Notes: a model not told the origin generated them from the sequence alone. Positions 26,348 through 35,795 are shown, counted from the first letter of the stretch. The stretch: DNA of 64,000 bases from Paenibacillus sp. SYP-B4298 (GCF_027627475.1 NZ_CP115484.1:5154501-5218500); one strand, 5' to 3'. Numbers and translations: made by a program.

Positions 26348-26374
26348 AGGAACGGGCTCACTGGGCCCGTTCCT
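26348..26374 (+). terminator. Hairpin downstream of the Bcr-like gene
   Basis: AGGAACGGGC with GCCCGTTCCT around a 7-nt loop, 36 nt after the stop. The T-tract is poor. Confidence 0.6.
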
Positions 26375-26467
26375 GCAATCTGTTGAGAAGTCTCAACAGG
26401 CTTGGCGTATCTTAAAACTCTTCAGGAAGCGGGCAACTCACTTTCACACGCTAGGGCATCCTTGCTC

Positions 26468-27181
26468 TTAATGGCTTAGAAGCCAACGACGGCCTTGCTC
26501 CTCTAATTGCGCCACGGTTTCCTCGAACGTTCTGACCGGACGATAGCCCAAGTCGTCTTTTATCTTATGGGAGCTATACGCCATTCTTATGGGGTCACCG
26601 TCGGGTATGGTGAGCTTCTTGTCCATCGCACGCGCAATACGCAGAGTAAACTCATCTTCTGTATAGTTTCCGTCTATAGCATTGTAGACCTGATTGACTG
26701 CCACAGGATGTGTCGCCGCAAGCACACACATTTCTGCCAAATTCTCCGCATGCACCCATGGTGCCAGATCATCAGGATGAATCCATGTCACGCGATCTGC
26801 CTGGGCAAGCTTGGCGACTAGTCTATCTCCCCAGTGAGAGTTATGTTCGGCACAGATAATGCCAGGACGTAGAATCACACTTTGTAGCCCTCTAGCCATC
26901 GCATCTTGTACAATTCGTTCCGATTCGCATTTCGTTGCAATGTATACCTCGGAGTGACCATATGCCAAGCTACTTGCTTCATTCAACTCCACATCCCCAT
27001 CAAGATGACCGTAGACCGATAAAGTGGAAATATGAACAAATCGTTCCACTCCTGCCGATATTGCCCCATCAATCAGACTTTGAACCCCTTGGATATTGGA
27101 TGCCTCGGCAAGGGTTCGATCCTCTCCGAGATACGCGGCGGCGTGAATGATAAGGCTTACATCCTTGAGCGCTTCCATCAT
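26468..27181 (-). pseudogene. NAD-dependent epimerase/dehydratase lacking its N-terminus
   Basis: 237 residues of an extended SDR: LIIHAAAYLGEDR, FVHISTLSVYG, the catalytic YIATKCESE (YxxxK), ILRPGIICAEH. The family begins with a TGxxGxxG NAD-binding loop about 55-60 residues before the HAAA motif; here the frame closes with TGA at about 27198 and the preceding 24 nt run into the divergent gene at 27205. The cofactor-binding part has therefore been lost, probably by the event that placed the 27205 gene. The remaining frame is intact, so decay may be recent. Confidence 0.7.
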
Positions 27182-27204
27182 GGTATCTATAGGAGTGACT
27201 CAAA

Positions 27205-27690
27205 TTGAAATATTTTACTTATGAACTGTTATCTACTATGAATAATGAGAGTTTGACTGAGGAGCAGATCTTGGATGCTGAGGAAGCATGGAATACTAAT
27301 AGTATATTATATAAAAATGAGTATAACAGTTTAATGGATCGATTGCCTACAAAGGTCTATTCTCGCTTTATAGCGCACGGTTTTCATGGGTATCTTTTAG
27401 AACATCTCAATTTCATCCACACTAGCTTGTATCACACTAGCATTGATTTTATACTTGCAACGGATCGAGAGCGTTGGAAATTATCCTTTAAAGACGTTTC
27501 ACATTTTTCATTTACGCACTTATATGAGAGTGCTCCATATCGAATTTTTCATCCTGATCTAGACTCATGGGTACGAGAAGAATTCTGTTCCATAAACAAC
27601 TCGAACCTGCGCTTTGAAGTATTATTTCAATCAGGCGCTACGATTCAACTGCAATTCGAAGATCAAAATGTTACGTTAGAAAAACTATAA
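27205..27690 (+). CDS. DUF4085-like protein
   Basis: 161 residues starting at TTG, with AGGAG 9 nt upstream. MKYFTYELLSTMNNESLTEE and LYKNEYNSLMDRLPTKVYSRF fit the N-terminal part of the DUF4085 family as I recall it; the C-terminal half is a beta-rich domain (YRIFHPDLDSWVREEF). Function unknown. It is AT-rich. Its start is only 24 nt from the end of the truncated epimerase. Confidence 0.6.
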   Translation: MKYFTYELLSTMNNESLTEEQILDAEEAWNTNSILYKNEYNSLMDRLPTKVYSRFIAHGFHGYLLEHLNFIHTSLYHTSIDFILATDRERWKLSFKDVSHFSFTHLYESAPYRIFHPDLDSWVREEFCSINNSNLRFEVLFQSGATIQLQFEDQNVTLEKL

Positions 27691-27788
27691 TTGCAAAAAG
27701 CCCCTCCCTGTATCGATAAAACACGGCATGAATCATCGAGTCCCTACCAAGGGGTTACGTTATTCTGAGAAGGAAAGGAGGTGTGGGG

Positions 27789-28685
27789 ATGGATTTTCTG
27801 GAGCGCTTTAATCGTGCAATCGAGTACATCGAGGATCATCTTGCAGACCAGCTAGATTATGAAGACGTAGCCAAAATCGCGTGCTGCTCTGTTTATAATT
27901 TTCAGAGAATGTTCTCCTATATGATGGACTTGCCCCTATCGGAGTACGTGAGACGTAGACGCTTAACTCTTGCTGCTGTGGAACTTCAACATCATCATAT
28001 TAAAATCATGGACCTGGCCATAAAGTATGGCTATGAGTCCCATGACTCGTTCACCCGCGCATTCCACAAAATGCATGGGGTTACACCTTCTCAAGCCCGT
28101 AAACAGGGGGCGGTGCTCCTATCCTATCCACGTATCTCCTTTCATATTTCAGTAAAGGGAGCTGAGGAAATGCGTTATTCGATCGTGGATAAGGATGCAT
28201 TTGAGATTTTTGGGATGGAGGAAATCTTCTCTCTGACTAATGATCCGACCAACAAGAGTGTGCCTGAGTTCTGGCAGGAATGTCATGCTAATGGATCATA
28301 TGAGGCATTATTTGATGCGGCCAATCTTCATAAACGGGGAGAAACCTACACTGGTTTGTGCGCTATTCATGCTGCGCTTAATTATCGTGACACTGGTCGT
28401 TCCACCTACCCCTATATGCTTTTTGCATTTGTTACAGAGCAGAGTAATCCAACAGGATATACTCGAATCACTGTTCCTGCTCACAAATGGGCTGTTTTCA
28501 CATCGGAAGAGCATACAGACAGTCAGATTGGATACATGATACAACAGTTGTGGAAAAGAATCTATTCCGAATGGCTCCCAGCATCAGGCTATGACAAATT
28601 AGATGGGCCAGACATTGAAATCTACGGCAACGCTGGGAACGGGACATATTATAGTGAGGTTTGGATGCCTGTTGTGAAGAAATAG
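27789..28685 (+). CDS. AraC-family regulator with GyrI-like effector domain
   Basis: 298 residues. The N-terminal AraC DNA-binding domain holds two helix-turn-helix units (EDVAKIACCSVYNFQRMF and MDLAIKYGYESHDSFTRAF), then a linker and a GyrI-like small-molecule domain from about residue 120 (MRYSIVDKDAFEIFGMEE; the end EIYGNAGNGTYYSEVWMPVVKK is typical). This domain order is the Rob/BltR-like multidrug type. I start at the ATG at 27789, with AAGGAGG upstream, over a GTG two codons earlier. It is one of four paralogs in the window. Confidence 0.88.
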   Translation: MDFLERFNRAIEYIEDHLADQLDYEDVAKIACCSVYNFQRMFSYMMDLPLSEYVRRRRLTLAAVELQHHHIKIMDLAIKYGYESHDSFTRAFHKMHGVTPSQARKQGAVLLSYPRISFHISVKGAEEMRYSIVDKDAFEIFGMEEIFSLTNDPTNKSVPEFWQECHANGSYEALFDAANLHKRGETYTGLCAIHAALNYRDTGRSTYPYMLFAFVTEQSNPTGYTRITVPAHKWAVFTSEEHTDSQIGYMIQQLWKRIYSEWLPASGYDKLDGPDIEIYGNAGNGTYYSEVWMPVVKK

Positions 28686-28744
28686 CACTTTTTCTTGCCT
28701 TGTTCGACCAGGTGCCCGATGGTTCACCGACATCATGATAGAAA

Positions 28745-28788
28745 TAATGGCTCGCCGCGCTAGCTGTGTATGTAACAGCAGGTTTGGG
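28745..28788 (-). repeat. Degenerate rlmH-end-like repeat (copy J)
   Basis: The plus strand reads TCGCCGCGCT then TGTATGTAACAGCAGGTTT, matching the right half of the repeats at 30354 and 48833. On the minus strand RGEP is still encoded, then the sequence diverges, as if a few nucleotides were inserted before a TATCATGA remnant. It is weaker than the other copies. Confidence 0.45.
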
Positions 28789-28810
28789 GCCATCCTTAGC
28801 GGGATGGCCC
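28787..28810. terminator. Bidirectional hairpin between convergent genes
   Basis: GGGCCATCC with GGATGGCCC around a 6-nt loop, between the AraC gene and the leftward gene ending at 28821. Confidence 0.6.
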
Positions 28811-28820
28811 ACTCATCGAA

Positions 28821-29516
28821 TCAAACATTATCAACAAAGATAAATACGTTTCCAAAGTATTGCATGAATCTTTTATACTCGGCATTCTCTTTCAATATGA
28901 TGATGGAGGGGTAGGCATTTATTTTGCGTTGTTTTAACGAAGTCAGCAGCTCCTTCTGCATAGTGCAATAAAATTTCCCTTCCGCATACTGAATAAGAAG
29001 AGGTGGAAGCGCAGACGAATCATCTTGTTCACCCGCAAGGCTCTCCCCAATACCCATTTCTTCGCGCTGAATGAGACGTAATGGAAACTTGATGACTCCG
29101 AAGTAGAGAGCTTCTCCCTCTATGAGATCATGTACATTGGGATCAGCTTTCCAGGTGAGCAGTAAAAAGCATTGGACCCATTCTTCGATCATCCCGGCAG
29201 TCGCATAGCGTGCAGCCGACTTTATGGTAGGAGAGTAGGTCAGGGACGTATCGTTATTCCTCGAATAGATAATTTTCTTAATGGAATCCAAAGATAAGAA
29301 GTATTCGTCCGCAAGTTCGGATACTGTCAGCCCGTGAGCGTACTTGTTTCGAATCATTCGATTGCGTTTCTTCAGTTGAGCCCGGTAGCCAGACGCTTCG
29401 CCCCAAGCCCTCTTTTCCTCCCCGGAGGGAATATAGAGTAGCTTCCCCGCGGCATATTTCTGGATTTCCTTCAGCAGTTCCTCGGGGAGGATATGGCTGG
29501 CATTTTCGTATTTCAT
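28821..29516 (-). CDS. CD3324-like protein with extra C-terminal domain
   Basis: 231 residues. Residues 1-88 match the CD3324 family (MKYENASHILPEELLKEIQK, then YIPSGEEKRAWGEASGYR and an HTH-like LADEYFLSLDSIKKIIYSR). That family is normally about 90 residues, as in the copy at 44673. Here a second domain of about 140 residues follows (MIEEWVQCFLLLTWKADPN, ALYFGVIKFPLRLI), which I do not recognise. Probably DNA-binding. It is 11 nt after the phosphotransferase-like gene at 29528, so co-transcribed. Confidence 0.75.
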   Translation of the reverse strand: MKYENASHILPEELLKEIQKYAAGKLLYIPSGEEKRAWGEASGYRAQLKKRNRMIRNKYAHGLTVSELADEYFLSLDSIKKIIYSRNNDTSLTYSPTIKSAARYATAGMIEEWVQCFLLLTWKADPNVHDLIEGEALYFGVIKFPLRLIQREEMGIGESLAGEQDDSSALPPLLIQYAEGKFYCTMQKELLTSLKQRKINAYPSIIILKENAEYKRFMQYFGNVFIFVDNV

Positions 29517-29527
29517 CCTATCACCAT

Positions 29528-30232
29528 CTATAAGGCGTATATTCGATCTTTCAGTTCGCTGATGGATGTCATGATGCTCGTGCAGGACTCCGTATCATCA
29601 ATCGATGCATGCCAACGCAAGACATCGATCCCTTTATAATAAGCCATACATAGGAATCTCTCGTGGAAGTCTGGGATGACGATGTCCCTGTTCCTGCAGT
29701 ACTCGAACAACAATTCTGGAATACGCAAGTATGGTTTATTCAGATCCATAATTACAAAATCGAGAAGGAAATCACAGATGCCGGATCTGCTCCAGTCAGG
29801 GAACCCAACCGCCGTCTTGCCATCCGTAATCATATTCACGAAGAAGGTATTATTATATACCAAATAACGTTTCCCTTCACAATACGGAATTCTGTCCTTC
29901 ATTTCCTGGAAGTATGTTTCGAAGAATTCACGCTCAAGTACCGTTGTCTCGAACATCTCTGTCCAATTATACCAATACCCCTCTTTATGATCTGCGAATG
30001 TCTCGATCAGAAATTCCTTACAGCTCCTATATTCCAATTTACATTCGTCATTAAACTCGCCATAGCCTTCTATTCCCTTTAGATCGGATGCATGAATTTC
30101 CAGAATCTTGTCAAAGAACAGCTCGTGGCAGCCTGCAAACTGTTCTGGGCTTAATTCATCAGCAATACATCCATTCGGCGTCATACTTACCTTCTCAGAG
30201 AGCAATGATTTAATAATATTATCCTTCCCCAT
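29528..30232 (-). CDS. Degenerate phosphotransferase (APH-like) without catalytic Asp
   Basis: 234 residues resembling the C-lobe of aminoglycoside/hygromycin phosphotransferases. The catalytic loop, normally HGDxxxxN, reads YLVYNNTFFVNMI, and the metal-binding loop, normally IDW, reads GFPDWSRSGICDFLLDF. The N-lobe with the ATP-binding Lys is absent (family length about 300). It is therefore unlikely to be an active kinase; it may be a decayed gene or a binding protein. It is upstream of, and probably co-transcribed with, the CD3324-like gene. Confidence 0.65.
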   Translation of the reverse strand: MGKDNIIKSLLSEKVSMTPNGCIADELSPEQFAGCHELFFDKILEIHASDLKGIEGYGEFNDECKLEYRSCKEFLIETFADHKEGYWYNWTEMFETTVLEREFFETYFQEMKDRIPYCEGKRYLVYNNTFFVNMITDGKTAVGFPDWSRSGICDFLLDFVIMDLNKPYLRIPELLFEYCRNRDIVIPDFHERFLCMAYYKGIDVLRWHASIDDTESCTSIMTSISELKDRIYAL

Positions 30233-30353
30233 ACGATCTCTCCCTTTCGAAATCAGGATTCATCAGGTGCGCATCTGATATAAGAAAAGGATATCATTGT
30301 AAGTATGTGGGATATAGGCAATGAATATCTTAAATTAACTTTACATCATCCAA

Positions 30354-30407
30354 AAAACTTGCCGTTATTTGTGATAACGTTCCCCGCGCTATGTAACGGC
30401 AAGTTTT
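30354..30407 (-). repeat. rlmH-end-like repeat (copy I), palindromic
   Basis: Perfect 14-bp inverted repeats (AAAACTTGCCGTTA and TAACGGCAAGTTTT) flank a 26-nt core. On the minus strand the core encodes RGERYHK-stop (30365-30388), matching the RlmH C-terminus RGEPYHK-stop except for one codon. It has the same orientation as rlmH. It may work as a terminator as well. Confidence 0.8.
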
Positions 30408-30478
30408 CATCCAGCGTTGGAAGTGACCTTGTAATCTAGGGCTCGTATGGTTAACTCCCGAATCCGCTAACGCAGCCG

Positions 30479-31360
30479 CTAAGCATGAGCCAGCGTAGGT
30501 ACACAGAACACGGGCAGCTCTCCCAAATCAGAAAGTGGTCGAACAAATAAGACATCTTCATGCTTACCCATGGGTTCTACATAAACTTTGTTGAGGAGCT
30601 GATCGGGTGTGAAATGGAACCGGACTTTCCTTGTTTGTTCCGTTGCAATCCGGGAAACCAACGTTTCCAGGTTCACCTCTTTGTCGCTGATAACATCATA
30701 TACATGCAACAGATCGCCTTCATGCTCAAGAACGATGATGGCATCGTCAGTTCGCGAATAATACAGGCATTCGGGAAATACGTTCAAAGCATAAAATTGA
30801 AATAAACCAGGGACGTTATAGACACCAAAATGTTCTGAAATGGGTCTGCGGGAACGAAGCTTTTGCTTAATGAAATCCCAATGCTCTTCCTTCGAAACAT
30901 CCAGTTTATCGAGTAACATGGGCTGCTCTTGGAGCTGAACCGTTAGGTTTAAATGAAATTGATGTTCAGGTAAGATAGTAAACCCAAATTTAGGATAAAA
31001 ATCAAGCACACTACTGTTCGCAAATAAGAAAAACAAATCGCATGTGTCTCCGTAGGTTTCCAATACATACTCCATCAGTTGTTTTGACAACCCTTTACCC
31101 CGATGCTCGGGATGAGTCAGTACAGTTCCAATTTGCAGTGCCCTTTTGATTTCACCATTAATGACCACGTCCATCTTGCTAACGGAAACATTAGCAATTA
31201 TTTCGTCATTGGCAACAATTGAATGGCAAATATAGCGATCGTCCCAGGCTCCCTTTTGGTACCATGCTTCAAAGTCCAATCCGAATACTAGCTTAGAAAG
31301 CCGATTGAAACCTGCTCTATACTCGTCTCGGTTTTTGAAGTCATAACTATGTATCATCAT
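30479..31360 (-). CDS. GNAT acetyltransferase with C-terminal domain (Eis-like)
   Basis: 293 residues. The N-terminal GNAT fold has the acetyl-CoA loop LTHPEHRGKGLSKQLMEYVL (R-G-x-G) and FPKFGF-like end (FYPKFGFTIL). The remaining 140 residues are a second domain, as in Eis-type N-acetyltransferases. AAAGGA precedes the start. The gene stands alone between repeat copies I and H, like cargo of a one-gene cassette. Substrate unknown. Confidence 0.82.
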   Translation of the reverse strand: MMIHSYDFKNRDEYRAGFNRLSKLVFGLDFEAWYQKGAWDDRYICHSIVANDEIIANVSVSKMDVVINGEIKRALQIGTVLTHPEHRGKGLSKQLMEYVLETYGDTCDLFFLFANSSVLDFYPKFGFTILPEHQFHLNLTVQLQEQPMLLDKLDVSKEEHWDFIKQKLRSRRPISEHFGVYNVPGLFQFYALNVFPECLYYSRTDDAIIVLEHEGDLLHVYDVISDKEVNLETLVSRIATEQTRKVRFHFTPDQLLNKVYVEPMGKHEDVLFVRPLSDLGELPVFCVPTLAHA

Positions 31361-31390
31361 CGAAAGTGTTTCCTTTCTAAAATAAGAATA

Positions 31391-31439
31391 GCTTTAATTG
31401 TGGTACGGTTCTCCACGCTGTATGAAACGGCAGGTTTTT
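31391..31439 (-). repeat. rlmH-end-like repeat (copy H)
   Basis: On the minus strand 31394-31420 encodes QRGEPYHN-stop. The right part (AAACGGCAGGTTTTT) matches copies I and E; the left arm of the palindrome is lost. Same orientation as rlmH. Confidence 0.75.
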
Positions 31440-31766
31440 GTCGACGCTCCTTTTTGCACAGAGTATGGCTCAACATTTGTTACCGTAACTGATTCAATCA
31501 CGAAGATTTCGTCAGAAATATCTGGATGGGCTCCTTATTGCGGATAAAAAGAAGACATCCGCAAGCTCTACCTATTATGTAATATTTAGTTACACAACTA
31601 TAATTTTATATATTATACAAATAAAATCTTGACTGCTGTATTCAACTCCTATAAACTCATGTCCAAGTAGAAATTGAAATTATTAACTATAGCACTATTA
31701 TAAGTTAATCTCAAACTACTAGAGTTAGTAAAGCAAAAATTACATAGGAATAGGAGTTCGAATAAA

Positions 31767-32729
31767 ATGAGACAACTATCTTTAGGAAAATCAGGACCAC
31801 AGGTGAGCGCTCTATGTCTTGGTTGTCTAAACTTCGGCACGAATACCGACAAAAGCTTATCGTATCGACTACTGGATCAATATTTGGAGGCAGGAGGTAA
31901 CTTTCTGGATACTTCCAACAACTATGCCTTCTGGAATGGAACCGGAGTAGGCGGACAAAGCGAGACCTTGCTGGGAGAATGGATGAAGGAAAGAGGAAAC
32001 CGGAATCACATCTTTCTGGCAACCAAGGTTGGAGCGAACCCAACCGTTCCCGGTGGCGGCTTTGCTTCTAAAGAAGGGTTATCCAAAAAGGCCATTCATA
32101 AAGCGGTCGATGAAAGCCTCAAGCGGCTGCAAACCGATTATATTGATTTGTATTACGCCCATATTGACGATATGGATGTCCCTCTGGAGGAAACGCTCGA
32201 TGCCTTCAATCAATTAGTACAATCCGGCAAAGTAGGAGCCATCGGATGCAGTAACCATTACACCTGGCGGCTTGAACAGGCAAGAAGTATTAGTCAATCC
32301 CGCGGCTTTGCTTCCTATCAATGTATTCAGCAGAGATATACCTATTTGCGCCCTAGACCAGGCGCCGACTTCGATGTACAGATCAGCGTTTCGGAGGAAA
32401 TGCTCAAGTATATTGAGACCCATGAGGAAATCGCCTTACTTGCCTATTCACCTCTGTTGAACGGCGCGTACAGTCGCCAGGACCGTCCAATTCCTGTGCA
32501 ATACGCTGGCCCAGACGCAGAGACAAGAATTGCCGTTTTACAGGAAATCTCCAAAGAAACGGGCGCAACGCATAATCAGGTAGTCCTCGCTTGGATGCTG
32601 AGTAACTCCCCGGTTACCCTGCCGGTAATTGCAGCAAGCTCAACGGAACAGCTTCGGGAAAACCTACAGGCACTCGATGTAACGCTTACTCAGGAACAGA
32701 TTAAAAGGTTAAATGAAGCGACCTATTAA
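31767..32729 (+). CDS. Aldo/keto reductase
   Basis: 320 residues, TIM barrel. MRQLSLGKSGPQVSALCLG opening; catalytic Asp and Tyr in FLDTSNNYAFW (residues 47-57), Lys in FLATKVG, and the H-loop in YAHIDDMDV; the NADPH-binding end is PVTLPVIAASSTEQLRENL. Substrate not predictable. AGGAATAGGAG lies upstream. The AT-rich 330 nt before it hold copy H and no other gene. Confidence 0.9.
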   Translation: MRQLSLGKSGPQVSALCLGCLNFGTNTDKSLSYRLLDQYLEAGGNFLDTSNNYAFWNGTGVGGQSETLLGEWMKERGNRNHIFLATKVGANPTVPGGGFASKEGLSKKAIHKAVDESLKRLQTDYIDLYYAHIDDMDVPLEETLDAFNQLVQSGKVGAIGCSNHYTWRLEQARSISQSRGFASYQCIQQRYTYLRPRPGADFDVQISVSEEMLKYIETHEEIALLAYSPLLNGAYSRQDRPIPVQYAGPDAETRIAVLQEISKETGATHNQVVLAWMLSNSPVTLPVIAASSTEQLRENLQALDVTLTQEQIKRLNEATY

Positions 32730-32771
32730 ATTGGACGAAGCCTCTTTTACGTATATTGAGAGTTCACCATT

Positions 32772-32803
32772 GGAAGGGCCATTCCTCGGAGGAAGGCCCT
32801 TCC
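32772..32803 (+). terminator. Terminator of the aldo/keto reductase gene
   Basis: GGAAGGGCC-ATTCCT pairs with AGGAA-GGCCCTTCC, ending in CTTGC, 42 nt after the stop. Confidence 0.65.
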
Positions 32804-32913
32804 TTGCTCCTGTGCTGGAAGGAGGGAGAAGGCTTTGAACCCCAGCACTCAAGTGATTGACCGCTTTCTGACCTTCCTCCTTTTTGCCGCGCTATGTTCA
32901 TTCTTTTCCCCCT

Positions 32914-33924
32914 TTATTGAAACCCCAATTTAATTAAAGCTTGTTGTATTTCCTGGTCTGCTTTACTTTTGAGAGTCGCGAACTCTACTGAAGATAAAGA
33001 TTGAGGAAGCTGCTGATGGATAAAGGAATCAAAGTCGATTGCCGTTTTGACCATGCGAAGCTTACGCAGAGAAGGCAATTGCTTCATTCCCGTCACACGG
33101 GTCAAGCCCTTGCAATTGGATATGGATAATTCATCTAGCATCTTCATCCCCAGGTCAAAGGCAATTTCGTTCAGTTGAATCTGGTCCTCAATGACGAGTC
33201 TCGTTAGAGACCGAAAGCTCGCAATGTTGGTCAGATCATGAAAGCCGCGGACTCTGCAAATCTCCAGATCGTCAATGTCATTGACCTCGATTTCCCTTAT
33301 ATCTTCTCGTCCTCCTAGCAAGATGCGAAGATGCTTCAGCTTCCTCAGTCGGTTAACAAAGTGTAGCGGCAGCTTGCTGATGGAATGAAGCGCGAGATAG
33401 TTTAAATTCTCCAGATTGCCTACAGCATCGAGATTTTTCACCTTGCCTCCGACATGCAGGTGCTCCAATTGCGTATAAGCATTGAAATGCTGCAAGTTGA
33501 GCGTTCTTTTCTCCGCCATAATCGTTAGCTCTTTTACAGATCGTAGTGTTTCAATGCCCAGAATTTCCGAATTCTCCAGCTCGAATATCCCTATATGTAA
33601 ATTGCGCAAGTATTCCAGCTTGGCCAATGCCTCTATGTTATGCGCTTGGGTAAGACTATTGAGATGCAGCATTTTGACATGGGGAATCCGCAAGAGAGTA
33701 TGGCAATCAAAAGACAGGGAATAGTGGGCGTAGAAGCGTACTCCGAAATCCTCATTATAACGCTCGCAAAGCTCGTCCACTTCCTCCAAGATGGAACCAT
33801 AGAAGTCCGGGTGGGAGAACTGGACAATGACTTGGTTGCCTTCGTTCAAGTCCTGCTCGATCTGAATCCGGTCCAGCGCGACAGGATCATGGATCAGTAT
33901 CTTCCTTTTCCACATTTTACGCAT
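32914..33924 (-). CDS. Leucine-rich-repeat protein of unknown function
   Basis: 336 residues. About ten irregular LRRs from residue 75: HVKMLHLNSLTQAHNIEALAK, LEYLRNLHIGIFELENSEIL, LKHLRILLGG, MLDELSISNCKGLTRV. No signal peptide. Cytoplasmic binding protein by analogy; no partner is evident. GGAGGGAC precedes the start. It has no obvious homology to the LRR-like protein at 20103 beyond the repeat. Confidence 0.72.
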   Translation of the reverse strand: MRKMWKRKILIHDPVALDRIQIEQDLNEGNQVIVQFSHPDFYGSILEEVDELCERYNEDFGVRFYAHYSLSFDCHTLLRIPHVKMLHLNSLTQAHNIEALAKLEYLRNLHIGIFELENSEILGIETLRSVKELTIMAEKRTLNLQHFNAYTQLEHLHVGGKVKNLDAVGNLENLNYLALHSISKLPLHFVNRLRKLKHLRILLGGREDIREIEVNDIDDLEICRVRGFHDLTNIASFRSLTRLVIEDQIQLNEIAFDLGMKMLDELSISNCKGLTRVTGMKQLPSLRKLRMVKTAIDFDSFIHQQLPQSLSSVEFATLKSKADQEIQQALIKLGFQ

Positions 33925-34088
33925 TCATAGTCCCTCCTTTGGCCATGAATCACAAGTCCGTCTTACCGAAAATCCACGGTCCCCTCAGTTAAATAGTCTC
34001 CTTAATACGTCTCATAAATGAGTTCAGGGTTCATTGCAAGCTTCTTATTAAACACAGCATAGATGTAAAGTCGTCCTGTAACGGCAAC

Positions 34089-34691
34089 TTACTTTTGAGC
34101 ATCAAGAACAAACATCGATGCATCTTGTCCCATGAATATTTTACTTCCCGTATAAAAAGTTTTGGACTTAATATTCTTATACCCAATTTTCGTCATCCTA
34201 TCGGATAGCTCATCTTGATGGAATCCATTATGGACGATGTCTGAAACGATATTTTCATTTTTATCAAAATCCACGATGAGCAAATGTCCCCCTTCATTGA
34301 GAACATCAAATAATCTAGTTAAAACGGATTCATAATTATCGATATGAAGCAAAACCTGAGCCATAAAAATATAGTCGGCACGTAAATCGGATAATCCATC
34401 CTTTTCAAAATCGAAGCATATTGTATCTGCATTTCGAATTTTGGAATTAGTAATCTTTTGCTTGATTTGGTCAATCATACTTGGTGAAGTATCCAGAAAA
34501 AGCATGGAATGAAAGTCATTGATCAAGTTCATGCCGACTAGACCAGTTCCGCACCCAAAATCAATAGCATCCTTACTTTTGGTGTCAACTATATATCCCC
34601 GTATAGCCTCCGATGAAACCTTGGCGATATGGACTCTTTCTGGCGTATCGTATATGTTCGCAATCATTTCAAACTTTTCCGTATTCCCCAT
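34089..34691 (-). CDS. Class I SAM-dependent methyltransferase
   Basis: 200 residues from MGNTEKFEMIANIYDT. Motif I AIDFGCGTGLVGMNLI, acidic loop MLFLDTSPSMI, motif post-III LNEGGHLLIVDFDKN, and the motif IV-like DYIFMAQVLLHI. Typical of UbiE/COQ5-type small-molecule methyltransferases. Start at 34691 is preferred over 34697 because of GGAGAG spacing. A fragment of the repeat family (CTGTAACGGCAA) lies at 34076-34087, next to the stop. Confidence 0.83.
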   Translation of the reverse strand: MGNTEKFEMIANIYDTPERVHIAKVSSEAIRGYIVDTKSKDAIDFGCGTGLVGMNLINDFHSMLFLDTSPSMIDQIKQKITNSKIRNADTICFDFEKDGLSDLRADYIFMAQVLLHIDNYESVLTRLFDVLNEGGHLLIVDFDKNENIVSDIVHNGFHQDELSDRMTKIGYKNIKSKTFYTGSKIFMGQDASMFVLDAQK

Positions 34692-34760
34692 GTTCATCTC
34701 TCCACTCTGTCTTAATTTTGTTCTATTAATGTAGAATTATCGTATTCCTTAGGAAAACCG

Positions 34761-35609
34761 TTACTTCTTCTTTACTGGTATCCAGATCTCACCCTGTGTA
34801 TGCCCTGGCATTCCATAATACATTTCGAATTGAGGACCCTCAACCTGCTCGTATCCAGATGTCGGGAACCACTCGCTGTATATCCGTTCCCATAATTTTT
34901 GCAATTCACATTGCGGCTCCGGGAAAATAGCCCAAGTTAAAGCCGGCACAGAAAGCTTTGTAAATCTCTCCGGAATTTCAAGTCCCCTTGGTAGATGATA
35001 GCATACCATGTACTTGAATGAATCTCCCGTATGGTCATACAAGGCAGCATGCAGCACGTTATTCCCAAACCGCCCTAGCAGTTCGTTCATTAGATCCACA
35101 CTGCCGTCTTCATCACATTGTTTACGGAATTGAGGAACATCTGTAAATGCTGCTTGAAAATCCTGACTAACAAGGCCATAAACCCCGAACATGTCAAACG
35201 CCACTCTTTGTTCAATCCGGTAATTCATCTCGACATCTCCTTTTATTGAGATATGAAAGGACATTCGAGGATAGGCTTTTAAGGAAACGCCTTTATCGCG
35301 CGCAGATATCGGCATGATCCCATGGAGATTCTTGAACGCCCGTGCGAACGCTTCCGGCGATTGGTATCCATATTTCATGGCTACATCGATCACCCTTGCA
35401 TCGGTTGTCTGCAGTTCAAAAGCCGCCAATGTCAATCGTCGACGTCGAATGTACTCGGATAACGTGATTCCGGTAATGAACGGAAACATTCGTTGAAAAT
35501 GATACGTCGAGCAACAAGCGATCTGCGCTATGTCATCATATGAGATATTGTCCGCCAAGTTCGTTTCGATATAATCCATGGCGCTTTTCATCCTCTCCAA
35601 CCAATCCAT
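34761..35609 (-). CDS. AraC-family regulator with GyrI-like effector domain
   Basis: 282 residues. N-terminal AraC domain ([67 protein letters not shown]) and C-terminal GyrI-like domain (MNYRIEQRVAFDMFGVYGL, ending MPGHTQGEIWIPVKKK). Close paralog of the genes at 27789 and 47878. A GTGCAT-TTC-ATGCAC palindrome at 35662-35676, 52 nt upstream of the start, may be an autoregulatory operator. Lies between repeat copies F and H. Confidence 0.88.
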   Translation of the reverse strand: MDWLERMKSAMDYIETNLADNISYDDIAQIACCSTYHFQRMFPFITGITLSEYIRRRRLTLAAFELQTTDARVIDVAMKYGYQSPEAFARAFKNLHGIMPISARDKGVSLKAYPRMSFHISIKGDVEMNYRIEQRVAFDMFGVYGLVSQDFQAAFTDVPQFRKQCDEDGSVDLMNELLGRFGNNVLHAALYDHTGDSFKYMVCYHLPRGLEIPERFTKLSVPALTWAIFPEPQCELQKLWERIYSEWFPTSGYEQVEGPQFEMYYGMPGHTQGEIWIPVKKK

Positions 35610-35661
35610 CGTTCTCCCTCCCTCCCGAGTTAAATACTATCGCAAATAAAAATGACTTGCC

Positions 35662-35676
35662 GTGCATTTCATGCAC
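35662..35676. promoter_or_regulatory. Palindrome upstream of the AraC-GyrI gene
   Basis: GTGCAT, TTC, ATGCAC. The surrounding TGGTGCATGA and CTGACA (minus strand) recur upstream of the paralogs at 47878 and, less closely, 27789. Likely operator or part of the promoter. Confidence 0.45.
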
Positions 35677-35795
35677 CAAATTGTCAGTATGTTCTGTGTC
35701 CCCAAAAAGCTCGGTTGCGCCTACTTTCCCCCAAGTATGGCTCAATCTGAACCCATGTCTGGTAAAGCGCCCAAAGCTCCTGCGGGGTTTTTCGA

